Origin: Spirochaetota bacterium | GTDB lineage: Bacteria; Spirochaetota; Spirochaetia; Treponematales; UBA12059 | DNA length: 44,746 nt | Direction: 5' to 3' | Assembly (NCBI GenBank): GCA_029548805.1 | Contig: JAKPMS010000148.1 | Span: forward strand, 1-44,746 | Shown here: one piece after another, positions 16,333 to 28,300 of the stretch | Layout of the letters: every line of letters begins with the position of its first letter | How positions within the stretch are numbered: position 1 is the stretch's first letter | Program-made: the position numbers and the translations under genes | The notes under the pieces: generated by a model | The model's input: only the letters and a program-made list of their open reading frames with translations | The model's database searches: none | Told to the model about the DNA's origin: nothing

Positions 16333-19293
16333 ATGGAAGGCCTCACAAGGTTTTCTGTGCGGCATCCAGTAACGGTCATTTCCATTTTGGCCGCTTTTGC
16401 AATAGCCGGCTTAGTCAGTGTTTTTATTATTCCGGTAGATTTTTTGCCAAAGCTTAGCAGCAGATCCATAATTCTGGCCAGCGAGTATGAAGGGCTGCCA
16501 GCCATGGAAATGCGCGCGCTTGTTGCCATTCCTGTAGAAGACGCATTTGCATCCATGAAAGGCCTTAAGAATATAAGCTCCACAATCAGGGACAGCCTCG
16601 TTTTGACCAGCCTGGAACTGCACTGGGGCAGCGACATGGACATAGCCATGGTAGAGAGCCGTGAAATCATAAATGCCTGTTATGAAAACCTCCCTTCCGG
16701 CTGCAAAAAACCCGTCATCATAAGAAACGATTTTGCAAAACGGGATACCATGACCATGGCAATAATTCCCAAAGACGGCGACCTAAAATATGCGCGTCAC
16801 CTGGCAGAAAAAGATATCAAACCACGTTTGCAGCGCCTGCCCGGGGTCGGGTCTGTAAGCATGATAGGAGGAGAAGAAGAGGAAATTCATGTAAACGTAT
16901 TTCGAGACAAAGCTGAATCCAGAAAGCTTAGCATACAAAACTTGGCTGATGCCATAACGGCTTCCAATTTTGAGTATCCTGCCGGGACCATTAAGGAGGG
17001 AGACAGAGAATATACAGTAAAGACTTCCGGGCTGTTCAGCTCGCTGGAAGAAATGGGCAGGCTAGCGCTGGCATACAATTCTGGAGGCCTGTTAAGGCTT
17101 GAAGATGTTGCGGAGCTTAAAAGGGCAGCCAAACAGAAGGACTCCTTCTTTTTACTGAATGGACAGGAATGCATAAAATTGGGCTTGAGGGCCAAAAGCG
17201 GCAACAGTCCCCTGCAAATGTCTGCTGCTGTAAAAAGCGAATTGAAATTGATAGAACAGGCTTACGGTTCCTGGTACGACTTTTATATTATTGAAGACTT
17301 GTCAAAAGAAATAAGAAAGTCCTTGTCAGAATTGCTTGCGGCGTCTGCAGCAGGCATGCTTGTTACGGCAGTTGTACTATGGTTTTTTTTCGGATCCCCG
17401 GGGCTGTCCATTCTGCTGTCCAGTATAATTCCCCTGTCCGCAGGTATTGCCGTCCTGATCCTGTGCATATCCGGAAAAAGCCTTAACATAATGTCGCTAT
17501 CCGGAATTGCCATTGGCATAGGAATGGTTGTGGATGCCGGAACAATAGTCGCAGAAAATATCCAGAAGGCATTGCCGGACAGCTCCGGAAACATAGAAGA
17601 AACTGTCATAATTGCAGCTTGTTCTGTATCCAAGTCCAACACCGGGTCTGCTCTTACCACCATAATTGTTTTTATTCCGGTTTTTTTTCTAGACGGCATT
17701 TTGGAAGAATTGTTTGCCGACCTGGCATTGGCGCTCATAAGCTCCATAGGCATATCCTGCCTGCTCTCCATGAGCTACATTCCTTCTGTTTGTGCACAGT
17801 GGGGCAAATCCTTTGGGCGGTTGCAAGCGCTACCACTGGCAGGGCATTTTGTAAGGAAGGCGGAAAACAAATACAGGTCTTTGCTGACTAGGCTTTTGCA
17901 AAAGCCGCAGAGCCTGGTTTTCCTGATTGCTGCAATTCTGGCTGTAGGAATTGCAAGCGCAAAAAGACTTGAATACCGGATACTGCCGGAGCTTGGCAGC
18001 CATATGCTGACTGCGGAAGTTTGCTTGCCGGCCGGCTCCAGCATCCATTGCATCCAGAAAAGCGCTGATGAAATAAGCAGGGCTTTAATAAAAGAAAGCA
18101 GCATTAGCACAGTATGTGTTTCCGGAGGTTTGGAGGCAGGGGATTTTTTGCCGCTTCTGGATCCGGGAGAACAGGCTGAAAAAATAAGAATTACCGTTGC
18201 TTTTGCAAAAGCTTCCAAAAAAAATGCGGATAGAATTCAGAAGCTTTTGGACTACATGCCAATAAAAGCCCAATTCGGAAAAAGCCCCGACCTGCTTTCT
18301 CAGTTGCTGGATTTGGACGATGAAAGATTCATATTGATCGGAAGCGATCCGGATTCGGTTTATGAGCAGGCTGTGCTGCTGGCTGGAGACAGTTTAAAAT
18401 TCATTCCCAGGCATGATGCGCCGGAAATGGTTTTTAAGCCGGACCGCCTTGCTGTGGCAAGGTTTTCAATCAGCGCCAAATATCTGGCCAATGCCGCAAG
18501 AAATGCAATAGATGGCGCGTTTGCCGCTCCATATTATGAAAACGGCAGGGAAATAGCTGTAAAGATAAGCTTTGTCCATGATGATAAGACATCAGTTCAG
18601 GACCTGGAAAATACCATGATCCATATAGGTGAAGGTTCCGTTCCATTAAAAGTTCTGGGCAACTTGTCCATAGAATCCGCGGAAAAAACACTGTACAGGT
18701 ATAATAAAAAGGATGCCAAGATACTGTATGGGCTGCCCGGAGCGCTTGGCCAGGATACACAACACGTTTTTTCGCCTGCATCCATAGAGCTGGGAATACT
18801 TAAAAAAAGCGCAGTGATATTGCTGTTGCTGACTGTATTGATGCTATACCTGCTTATGGCTGCGCAATTTGAATCCTTTTTTATTCCGTTGCTGCTGCTT
18901 GTGGCATTGCCTCCCGCCTTTTCCGGAGCTTTTCTGTTTTTGCTTATCAGCGGAAAAGGCATGAACATAAACGGCATAATTGCCATCGTTGTACTTTTTG
19001 GCTGCTCGGTTAACAATTCAATTTTGCTTTACGAAAACTGCATTAGTAAAAAGCCTGTTACAGTCAATTCCGTTGTTGATTCCAGCGTATCCAAATTGAG
19101 GGCAATATTAATAACCAATATGACTACCATTGTTGCCATTGTGCCATTCGCTTTTGACTTCAACGGTACAAATGCGCAGTCTTCCATGTCCGTTGCAATT
19201 GTTGGAGGAATGCTGTTTTCCACAATCCTGGTATTGTTGGCAGTGCCGGTTTTGCTGCGCTTTGTGCTTGCCAAAAAGAGATGCAAAGCATGA
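16333..19293 (+). CDS. RND-family permease A
   Basis: The 986-residue protein has the full RND layout: one N-terminal membrane helix (PVTVISILAAFAIAGLVSVF), a large periplasmic domain, a block of membrane helices around residues 330-490, a second periplasmic domain and a final helix block. Transmembrane helix 4 reads GIGMVVDAGTIVAEN, keeping one acidic residue (D401) where AcrB has two. Helix 10 reads GCSVNNSILLYEN, where AcrB has a lysine. The start is uncertain: an in-frame TTG at 16327 overlaps the previous stop, while the ATG at 16333 is two bases after it. It probably works with the next gene as a hetero-oligomer; the substrate is unknown. Confidence 0.88.
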   Translation: MEGLTRFSVRHPVTVISILAAFAIAGLVSVFIIPVDFLPKLSSRSIILASEYEGLPAMEMRALVAIPVEDAFASMKGLKNISSTIRDSLVLTSLELHWGSDMDIAMVESREIINACYENLPSGCKKPVIIRNDFAKRDTMTMAIIPKDGDLKYARHLAEKDIKPRLQRLPGVGSVSMIGGEEEEIHVNVFRDKAESRKLSIQNLADAITASNFEYPAGTIKEGDREYTVKTSGLFSSLEEMGRLALAYNSGGLLRLEDVAELKRAAKQKDSFFLLNGQECIKLGLRAKSGNSPLQMSAAVKSELKLIEQAYGSWYDFYIIEDLSKEIRKSLSELLAASAAGMLVTAVVLWFFFGSPGLSILLSSIIPLSAGIAVLILCISGKSLNIMSLSGIAIGIGMVVDAGTIVAENIQKALPDSSGNIEETVIIAACSVSKSNTGSALTTIIVFIPVFFLDGILEELFADLALALISSIGISCLLSMSYIPSVCAQWGKSFGRLQALPLAGHFVRKAENKYRSLLTRLLQKPQSLVFLIAAILAVGIASAKRLEYRILPELGSHMLTAEVCLPAGSSIHCIQKSADEISRALIKESSISTVCVSGGLEAGDFLPLLDPGEQAEKIRITVAFAKASKKNADRIQKLLDYMPIKAQFGKSPDLLSQLLDLDDERFILIGSDPDSVYEQAVLLAGDSLKFIPRHDAPEMVFKPDRLAVARFSISAKYLANAARNAIDGAFAAPYYENGREIAVKISFVHDDKTSVQDLENTMIHIGEGSVPLKVLGNLSIESAEKTLYRYNKKDAKILYGLPGALGQDTQHVFSPASIELGILKKSAVILLLLTVLMLYLLMAAQFESFFIPLLLLVALPPAFSGAFLFLLISGKGMNINGIIAIVVLFGCSVNNSILLYENCISKKPVTVNSVVDSSVSKLRAILITNMTTIVAIVPFAFDFNGTNAQSSMSVAIVGGMLFSTILVLLAVPVLLRFVLAKKRCKA

Positions 19294-22214
19294 AAGGCCC
19301 GGCATTGGACCGCCCTGTCATGCTTCTGTCCTCATTTTTGGCCATTATGGTATTGGCTGTTTTTGTTGTAAGCAGAAGCGGCCCTGTAGAGAAAAAAGAA
19401 AACGGGTCCGCGATATTCAGTATCCATTTTGAATATGTGGGCATGGATGCCAGAAGTATGGAAAAATTAATAACAATACCTCTGGAAGAAAAAGTTTCAA
19501 ATCTTGGCAACCTGCAAGAAATAAGATCGCTTAGCGAATTTGGCAGATCTGTTACCAATGTGGTGTTTAAAAAGAATTGCAGCCGCAAGAACAGTTATCT
19601 TGCACTTAACGATATTGTGGATACCCTTTATGCCAGCTTGCCAAATGCGGTGCAGAAGCCGCGTATATACTCCGCCAACTCCGAAAGCAGGGCTGTAATG
19701 TGCATAGCAATAAGCGCCCCCGGAAATTTGTCCGGCCTAAGGAGTCTTGTGGAAAACAGCCTGAAAAAGGAACTGGAAGCTGTGGAAGGGGTGGCAGAAG
19801 TTGTGCTTTCTGGCGGGGGAATAGAAGAGCTGCGGATAGATTATGACAATGAAAAAATGCTGGAAAGAAAAATTGCCCCTGTTGCACTGGCAGGCATAAT
19901 CCAGGATGCCAATGTAGCGGATAAGCAGGCCAGCATAGAAGGGCCAAAAAGCAAAACTTCTGTCAGGTTCAAGACAAAAATAAATTCTGTGGACGAGCTT
20001 AAAAGCCTTCCTCTGGTAAAAGGAAGCCTGAACTCGAAGCTTGATCATTTTGCAGAAATAAGGATTTTGCCAAGAGAGCCAAATGAAATTGTAAGAATCA
20101 ACGGAAACAAATGCATAGGCTTGCAGATCAAGGCCAATTCCGAATCAAGGCTTGTCAGTTTGAGTCTGAAATGCAGAAAAATACTGGAAAATTCATTTTT
20201 GCCAAAAGCATCATATCAAATTTTGAACGACCAGGGAGCAGTCATTTTGTCAATGCTTAAAGCGCTGTTTTATGCACTTCTTTGCAGCTTTGCATGCATA
20301 ATAATGATATTTCCTTTTTTCTTTCAATCTGTTTGCCTGATATGCCTTTTGGCTGTTTTTATAGCTGTCAACTGCCTCTTGTCTGCGGCCGTTCTAAATT
20401 TATTGGGCATTGAACTAGACCAGAATACTCTTGCCGGAATTTCCATCTCTGTTGGCCTTGTTATAGATACGGCAGTGCTTATGGCGGAAATTTCCCAGAG
20501 CTGTCATGAAATTGAACTTTACGCAATAAAAAGCAGAAAACAATACGGAGCCATGCTGGCTTCACTACTTACAACCATTACAGGTATGGTGCCGCTTTTA
20601 TTTTTTGACAGCATTATGCCGGGATCAAGGGATATTGCCATTGCAATAAGCATAATGCTTGTTGTATCCCTGCCCGTAACGATTGTCTTTTTTTCCTGTT
20701 TCTTTTTTTATGCGCAAAAGACAAAAGCGGCAATTCCCGGCAGGCTGATCAAAAGGTCCAGAAAAGTTTATACCCGCCTGGTGTACCTGTCTGTTTTGTC
20801 TGGATTAAAAAAACCCCGAATAACGGTATTGGCGTATGCGGCATTTTTTGCCGCAACCTTTGTATTGTTTTTTATTTCCGGCAAAAACATCAATCTGAAT
20901 GTAGCAGAAAATGCCTTGTTTGCAAGTGTTGAATACGAAAATGAAAAAACCGCAGAAGCCATAGACAAGGACATTCAAAAAATTGCCGCACTGCTTCTGG
21001 CAGAAAAGGACATAGAGTACCTTAAGACAGAAAGCAGAAACGGCAGTGCAGAAATAATGGCAGGCTTTACCGGTAAACATAAAAACAAAACTGCCATTGC
21101 AAACAGCATTATAAAGCATGCCGGCTTTTTAACAGACGGATTCTTGTACCTGCCAGAAGCAGGCGGCAGCAAAAATAAACCTGTGCACGAAATTCATGTT
21201 TCTGTACGGGGAGACTCCCATGAAAAATGCAGGGAGTATGCATCCATTGCCGCAGCAGAACTTGGCCTGCTTTCCGGCGTAAGCCAGGCAGTTCTTAATT
21301 TCAAGAAGCCGGAAAAGTACCTTGGCTTTATTCCGGACAGAGAGGCCATGGCCAGGAACGGCATAACGCTGGACGGTTTTGGAACCTTCCTGCGGTGGAA
21401 CATATTTGGCCCTGTTGTTGACAAATTTATGCAAAGCAAAAACGAAATTGATATACGTATTGCTGCCGCCGTGGACAATAGTTGGACCCGAGAAAAAATT
21501 TGCGCATTGAATATTCCATGTGCCGGCAAGTCTGTTACGCTTGGCAGTTTGGGCAGCCTGCTTGAAAAAAACGGAGAAGGCAAGCTTTACCGCATGGACG
21601 GTAGAATGGCGGCCAGCTTTACAGTTGTAATGAAAGCGCACAGCAGCCTGAGCGCTGCAAATGCAATTAAAAAGGCGCTTGCAGGAATAAAAACGGAAAA
21701 AGGCTATGCCTATTTTCTGTCACGGGATTATGAACGCTTAAGCCGTGATTACAAAATGCTTTTTGCGGCTTTTATGCTAAGCGTCGTGGCAATCTTGCTG
21801 GTGTTGACAAGCTTGACAGAAAATTTTCTTGTGTCTGTACTTATAGCTTCCATAATCCCTGTTTCGTGTATGCTTCCGCTGCTTGTAAAATTTGTATTCA
21901 AAATACCGCTGGAAATGGGTGATATAGTCGGCATAGTAATTATAAGCGGAATAAGCGTAAACAATGCCATTTATATTCACGAATCGGAATTCAAAAATCC
22001 ATTATTCAAACTAAGGGACCGGGCGCAAATTATGCTGGTTACATCCCTTACAAGCATTGTGGCTTCCATAGCTCCAGCTCTGTTCGGAAAGGGCAGCTTC
22101 TCGGGTCATCTGGCTGCAAGCATTATATGGGGAACAAGCGGCTCGCTGCTTGCAGCGCTGTTCCTGTTTCCGGCTATTTACAAGTCGTTATTGAAAGTTA
22201 ATACAAAAACTTAA
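19290..22214 (+). CDS. RND-family permease B
   Basis: The 974-residue protein is a second, clearly different RND permease. It has an N-terminal helix (VMLLSSFLAIMVLAVFVV), the periplasmic start (VEYVGMD-like FEYVGMDARSMEKLITIPLEE), and helix 4 with SVGLVIDTAVLMAEIS (D393, second acidic position Thr). Helix 10 reads IISGISVNNAIYIHES. It overlaps permease A by ATGA, implying equal translation. Tandem unequal RND genes are known for MdtBC-type pumps, where both subunits form one heterotrimer; that is the likely arrangement here. An ATG three codons earlier (19281) is possible. Confidence 0.88.
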   Translation: MKGPALDRPVMLLSSFLAIMVLAVFVVSRSGPVEKKENGSAIFSIHFEYVGMDARSMEKLITIPLEEKVSNLGNLQEIRSLSEFGRSVTNVVFKKNCSRKNSYLALNDIVDTLYASLPNAVQKPRIYSANSESRAVMCIAISAPGNLSGLRSLVENSLKKELEAVEGVAEVVLSGGGIEELRIDYDNEKMLERKIAPVALAGIIQDANVADKQASIEGPKSKTSVRFKTKINSVDELKSLPLVKGSLNSKLDHFAEIRILPREPNEIVRINGNKCIGLQIKANSESRLVSLSLKCRKILENSFLPKASYQILNDQGAVILSMLKALFYALLCSFACIIMIFPFFFQSVCLICLLAVFIAVNCLLSAAVLNLLGIELDQNTLAGISISVGLVIDTAVLMAEISQSCHEIELYAIKSRKQYGAMLASLLTTITGMVPLLFFDSIMPGSRDIAIAISIMLVVSLPVTIVFFSCFFFYAQKTKAAIPGRLIKRSRKVYTRLVYLSVLSGLKKPRITVLAYAAFFAATFVLFFISGKNINLNVAENALFASVEYENEKTAEAIDKDIQKIAALLLAEKDIEYLKTESRNGSAEIMAGFTGKHKNKTAIANSIIKHAGFLTDGFLYLPEAGGSKNKPVHEIHVSVRGDSHEKCREYASIAAAELGLLSGVSQAVLNFKKPEKYLGFIPDREAMARNGITLDGFGTFLRWNIFGPVVDKFMQSKNEIDIRIAAAVDNSWTREKICALNIPCAGKSVTLGSLGSLLEKNGEGKLYRMDGRMAASFTVVMKAHSSLSAANAIKKALAGIKTEKGYAYFLSRDYERLSRDYKMLFAAFMLSVVAILLVLTSLTENFLVSVLIASIIPVSCMLPLLVKFVFKIPLEMGDIVGIVIISGISVNNAIYIHESEFKNPLFKLRDRAQIMLVTSLTSIVASIAPALFGKGSFSGHLAASIIWGTSGSLLAALFLFPAIYKSLLKVNTKT

Positions 22215-22293
22215 GAACCCAGCCCGGCAAGCGCATTTAAAAGGCTTTTGATTTTGCCCGTTTTTTAACTTTAATCAAATTTTGGCACATATT

Positions 22294-22299
22294 GGGAGG
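22294..22299 (+). promoter_or_regulatory. Ribosome binding site of the giant gene
   Basis: GGGAGG lies six bases before the ATG at 22306. It selects the start that gives a proper signal peptide. The 91-base gap (22215-22305) has a T-run at 22260-22266 but no convincing terminator stem, so the gene may be read from the upstream operon. Confidence 0.75.
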
Positions 22300-22305
22300 T
22301 TGTCC

Positions 22306-25300
22306 ATGAAAACCGGTTTTAAAAAATTCATTGCTTCCATATTGCTGTTGTCGCATTTCGCGTCAATCTTGCCTGCCCAGGATATGGCTTTTGAGCTTAA
22401 CCAGGGCAGGATAAGCCTGGTCAAATTCCTGGAAAGAGCCTCCATGGAAAGCAGCCAGGAAAAATGGCAAAGGCTTGCGGAAAGCGCCTTGCTGGCAGCC
22501 ATGAACGCATGGGAAAGTTCCAGCCTGTACCTGAAAGAAAGCGGAGAAGAAAGCTATAAGGAAAAACGCTGTTTGGCAGAGACTGTTTACAAAGAAGAAA
22601 CTGATAAAAGCTATATACAATGGGCAGTTAACAAATATTTGCAGGAAAAGGCAGAATTTGAAAGAAGCGCATTGGGAGAGGCACTAAGGAACGCTGCCAA
22701 TGACTGGCTGTATTTTGATGAAAGGCGGCCTGACGGCTCCAGGCAAGTGGATGCGGCGGATTTTGAAACCGCTAAAATGCAATGGGCTGGCAAGACTGAC
22801 AAGATTGCAGAAGAATACATAAGTGATTTTGCAAACAAAAAGCTTGTAGCCTTAAGCGAACTGATTTCGCGTTTCAGGTCAAGCGGCCTTAAAGAAGACA
22901 TGTACATGGAAATATTGGAAGCATGCAACAATTCTTATTCCGGTCTTATAACAAGCGAATGCAGAAGAATTGCATTTATGGAACAGAATCGGCTCATGAT
23001 GGACCTGATGTATGACCAAAAAAGCCTTAAGCGGATGAATGCTTCTGAGGCTGCCGGCTTTATTGCCGGAGAAATGGCAAGAGAGGCCGAGCTGGCAACA
23101 GAAGAGGCAACAAAAAAGCTTTTTGCCAGCCTAAACACTTTTATGGAAGCCGGTGAACATGAAAACATAGATTTGGACATTAATGGCTGGCTTGAACAGT
23201 TTCGCATGGTTTTTGAAGAAGGCCTAAGAAAATGGGAAAAAGCCGAATGCGTATTTTTGGCAACGCGTGCAGACTGGGAAAGGGAAGCCCAGGAAGTATA
23301 TCTCAAAAACGAAAAGACATGGATGGATGCTTACGCCGAATTGAACAAAAAGCAGTACAACTGGGAAAAGGAATTTTTGGCCCAAATTGACCGTGCTCAA
23401 GAGGAATGGCAGCAAAAAAGAGAATCGCTGTCAGAAGAAATACGGGCAGTAAGGGATGAATTTTTAAAGGCATCAGAAGAGTCCAGAAAATCAAAAGAAA
23501 CAATGCTTAAAATCCAGATGGAAATTTATGACAAAAGCCGGAGCATGATGGCAAATGCAAGCCAGGGCATGAAAAGCTGGTACATGATATGGGCATCCAA
23601 ATACAAGATCACATTCAATTACTGGCAGGCCCAAAATGAAAAGCCGGGGCATGAAGGCATGGAAGGTCATTTGAAAAACCTTGAAGGCCAAAACGGAATT
23701 TTCTACCTTGAACAAGCTTTGGCTGAGCCCGATTTGGACGAATTGTTCAAAAACGGGCATGAAGGAATATCGAAGCTGAGGGAGGTCATGGCTTCATGGA
23801 AGGATGCATATTTGGGCATGCTTATAGATTTATACAACAAGGTTTGCAGCAGCCTTCTTGAAGAAATATCCGGATCCAATCCTTCTGCAAATAAGGAGCA
23901 AAAAACCGTACTTTATGAAAAACTGCTTGCAAAGCAGGGTGTTATTACTGGCTTGAATGCAGATATGGAAGCTTTGGCCATAGAACAAAGTTTTGAACTC
24001 ATAAGGAGCGCAATAGGCAATGCCAATTTTGAAAACTTGTTCAGGGGCAGTTTGGTTTTTGACAGGGCTTTGTGGAACAGCTCTTTTGTAATGTTGGACA
24101 AAAATACCGGCTGGCTAAAAATTGCGTCAAATTATCAGCAGCAGGCTGCTGCTGCAATTGAAAATATTTATTTGTTAAGCGGACTTAACGCGGCTAAAAT
24201 GGATATGTGGGATAAAGAAAGTTTTGATTACAAAAATGAACTGGAAGCCGAATGCATCAAGGCCAGGGCCGTTTTAAAATACTGGGAAGAAGAATTATAT
24301 GTAATATCTGCACTGGATGACTATGTTCAAAACAACAGTTCCTTGCTGGAAAGCGCAAGTGCTACAAAACTTGATTTGCAAAACGCCAGAAATGGATACT
24401 TGGACAGCTTGGCCGTTTATAAAAGCACTGTTGCCGGCTTGAGCGAAAAAGGGCTGGAGCTGGATTATGCCAACGAGGCATTAAGCAATGCCCGGTCGGT
24501 ACTAGACAATTTGCGCGTTGCTGCTGATACGGCCAGGGATGAGTACTGCTTTTTCTTGTCCAGGCTGAAAGAAGTTGAAACAGATGTCCTGGTAGAAAGT
24601 ACTGTAAAACTGCTGTATTCGCTGCAAAACTTGTGGGCAGAAAATGTGGGCGAAACCGCCTCAATACAAAATGCCATGCTGGCATACCTGTGTGATCTGC
24701 ATGCGTACGAGCAGGCTGTCAAACAGGATGCATTGCAGGAGCAAGTCCGCTATCTTGTATACGGCAATAGCAATTATCCGGATACTGTTGATGCCTGCAG
24801 TATAGAAGAACTTGAGGCATTGCAGTCGCGCATGGGGCTGATGCAGGAATGGACAATTGAAGCCATAGCGGCAAATGTGTCTGTTTTTTATCCAGATGAC
24901 TTGCAGACGGAAAAGCTGCTTCTAAAAGCTATGTGTGCTGCATATTCTGAAAACCTGCCATTTTTGCAAAGCGCGGAAAAAGCGGGGCTTGAGCTCGGGA
25001 TCCGCCAATTATGGGCGCTTTCAGCAGCATACTACAAAAATAAAATTGAAGAACGCAATGAGGCTCTTGGCTATATAAGGGGCCATGATTTATATGCTAT
25101 GGATGAATACTCCATGCGTGTACTAAATACCAGGTGCTGGCTTTATGGCCAACAGCTTGGAATCATCAACGAGTTTGATAATTCCGGCATGCAGAAGCCC
25201 GAACTGATAGATTTAAAAAATAAAATAACAGAGCTTCTTGCCATCAATAATAATCAGGATTTTATGAAGCAGCTTGGAATTTTGAGAGATTCCGACCAGC

Positions 25301-28300
25301 TGGTTTCAAAATTGGCAAGGCAGGAAAATGTACTTGGGCTGCTTTCAAGCGCTTTGGCATGGAGCAAGTACCATGACGAAATGGAAGCCTCCGGCTATCT
25401 GCAGGCTTTGAGAACAAAAAAAATAATGGATGCCTATGCTAATCTTTGCCTGCCGCAAATAAACCAAAACGGCAACAGCTGTTATGACGAGCTGTCAAGG
25501 CTGGTGGAGTCGGAATGGCAAAATGTATTAAATATGGCCAGCTATAATTCGGAAGCTGAAGCTTTTATACAAAAGCTTAGAAATGCGGGAGACGGGCTGG
25601 CTGAAGCCGGAAAGCAGGCATTGGAATTCTGTATCCAGGGCATTATAGAATATTTGGCAGTAAACGATTTTTACATGGACAGAGAAACTATAGGCCAAAA
25701 AATAGAAAGCAACATGCAATACTATGATGATATTTCTTCCTTGTACAATAAATATACCTGCATGCCTTATGATATATACAACTTGCACAGCCTTGTGGAA
25801 TTGATGGGGGATAAGGAATACAAGGCTTTAGAAAAGGGAGAAAAAGGAGCTTTCCAAAAATCTGCTGCCATCCTTATAATGCTTGAACTGGGAGAAAATG
25901 CGCTTTCCGAATGCCGCTCTATAGAAGACTATGATAGTCTGATTGGCAATAGAGGTTTTACATGGCTGGATTCGTACTTGAGTCTTGATGCAGAAGACAG
26001 GCTGGCCATATTGGACAGCATGGCGGAAATTCACAAAAATTCGGAAAAGGACAAGGCTTTTGACAGCTATGCGGAATGGCACAAGAAGCTTGCAGTTATA
26101 AAAACGGCTGAAGAAAGCATAAACCTGGAAGAAGAATATGCAGGCAATGAAAAAATAAAAGCGTTTTATTCCGCACAAAAATTCCTGGCGGCGTACCGGG
26201 ATTTAATACTGGAACTGGAATATGCAGACAAAAACCATGCAGCTTTATATTTGGAAGCATTTATTAATACAAAGCGATATGAAGACATAGACAGTCTTGC
26301 AAATTGCGCCGGGCCTTGGATCAATGAATTATTGGATACCCTGAACAAGAACTCTGACACTTGCTGCAAACTGGATGAGCTGTTGCTTGTTTTTCTGGCG
26401 GAAGGAAATGATATTCCCGAATCTTTTGAAAGGCTTTTTGAACATTTAAAAAACCTTGCAATTGCGCAGTCAAGTGATCCAGAACAGCAAGCTTATTGGC
26501 AGGGAGCCTGGCTTGATTTGCCTTCTGTAAAACAAAAGCTTGCCATTCTGGAAGCTGATTACGGAGCCTGGCTAAAAAATACCAGACAGGAAGAATTCAA
26601 TACCTTGGCAGCAGAAAACAATTGGCAAGCTTTTGCCGAAGAACTGGCTAATGGCTGTTTTGGCATTGTTTCAAGCGAGTTTCTTCCGTTTTATCTGGCC
26701 GGCAAGGAGCTGTTTTATATTTATTTGTCAAGCCCAGAAGGCTATTGTCATTTGGAGCTTTTATTGCCGCTGCTGGATAACATGGACAGGGAAGCATATA
26801 AAAAACTGGAAAGCTATTATTTGAAAAAAAGGTACACTGAAGCCTACTCTGCTATGGCAGACGGAGACATTTCCGAATGGCTGTTGGGGTATTCCGATGG
26901 AACAGCGGAAACCATGATGAATTCCGGCCCAAGAAAACTGTTAAGCCATGATGAAATTTGCTCGGTGTTTGACAGCCTAAGCTACGGACTGGATATTAGC
27001 GGCTTGGAATATTTTAGAAAAAATGAACAGGAAAGGCTTTTTTCCAACAATTGCGAGTTGTTGAATCTGGTTTTGCTGGGCAACAGAAACAGGATGAATG
27101 CCATAATAGAAACAAAAATTGCGGACTATGCAGAAAAATGCCAGAAAGCTGCCGACCGCATGCAATACGCTCTTTTTCTTGAGCATGAAGCTGATAATGA
27201 CCGTTCTGCGTGGATGCGTGAACTGTCCAAGCATTTGACAAAGGACAATGTACATAACGCAATTGCTTTTGATGATGATGCCTTCCTGGCCTCACTTTTG
27301 CTGGCAAAAGAAGCCAATACTGAAAAAATTATATTGGAAAACGTACTTAAACAGGCAGTAACCAAAAAAATGGTATTGCTGGAAAATGCATTTCTTTTTG
27401 CCTTGCCCGGCATAAATAATCCCGAAAACAATCCTGGCAGCAAAGCCTGTCTGGAAAGCATGCTAGCTTCCAGAGAAGAATTCTTTAAAACCGGCAGTTC
27501 GGAATGGTTTGTTAGAAAAGCAATCGGAAGCAATGTAGATATGTTAAGAATTAAAACCTTGTCCAAGACCCAGCTTGAAGAAGAATTCCAAAATGCCAAT
27601 GACAGTTTGACAGAAAAAATTCTGGATTTGGAAAATTATTATTCAGAGCAATTTTTGCCAATAAGCGAAGCAGCCAGCAGGAAGTACTTGTCCTACAATG
27701 CTGAAGTAGACAGATGCAAGCTCTTGTATGACTCTATGAGGCTAGCAAGGCTTGAGTTCAGAAAGATGCAGGAAATCAACGAGTGGGCAGAAAGCATTTA
27801 TCTAAAGGATTTTGGAAGCAACCTTTCAGAAAACCACAAAAGCCCAAAAGAAAGGCATAACGAAACCATATACAGTTATGAAAGGTCAAAATGCGCATTG
27901 CAAGTTTTGGAGGCTTTGCTTTCCAGTAGCTCTCAGGGAACCAATTTGGAATACAGCCTTTTAATGGACGCATACAAAAATGCGGACAACTCATATTATA
28001 TGGGCAGGGTAGTGGAGTTTGACGCAAAAAACCTGATTGCAATGCAGGAAACAAGACTAAAAGAGGCTGAACAGGATGAATACAATGCAAGAATAGTGCT
28101 GGTTTCCGGGCCGGACAAGTTTATGGCTGTACAGCAAAAGCATAATGATCTTGTAATGGTAGAAAAAACGGGTGAAGGAAAGTTCAGGCTGAACCTGGCT
28201 TACGAACTGGACGGCTCAGGCTTGATAAATATTTACGATACAAGATCAGACGAAAACGCTTTTAACGAATACTTCAATTTTTATGACCAGGAAAGCGGCA

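Noticed and set aside
22215-22305. Terminator between permease B and the giant gene
   Set aside because: There is a T-run at 22260-22266, but the possible stem before it is only about five base pairs (GGCAA/TTGCC), too weak to call.
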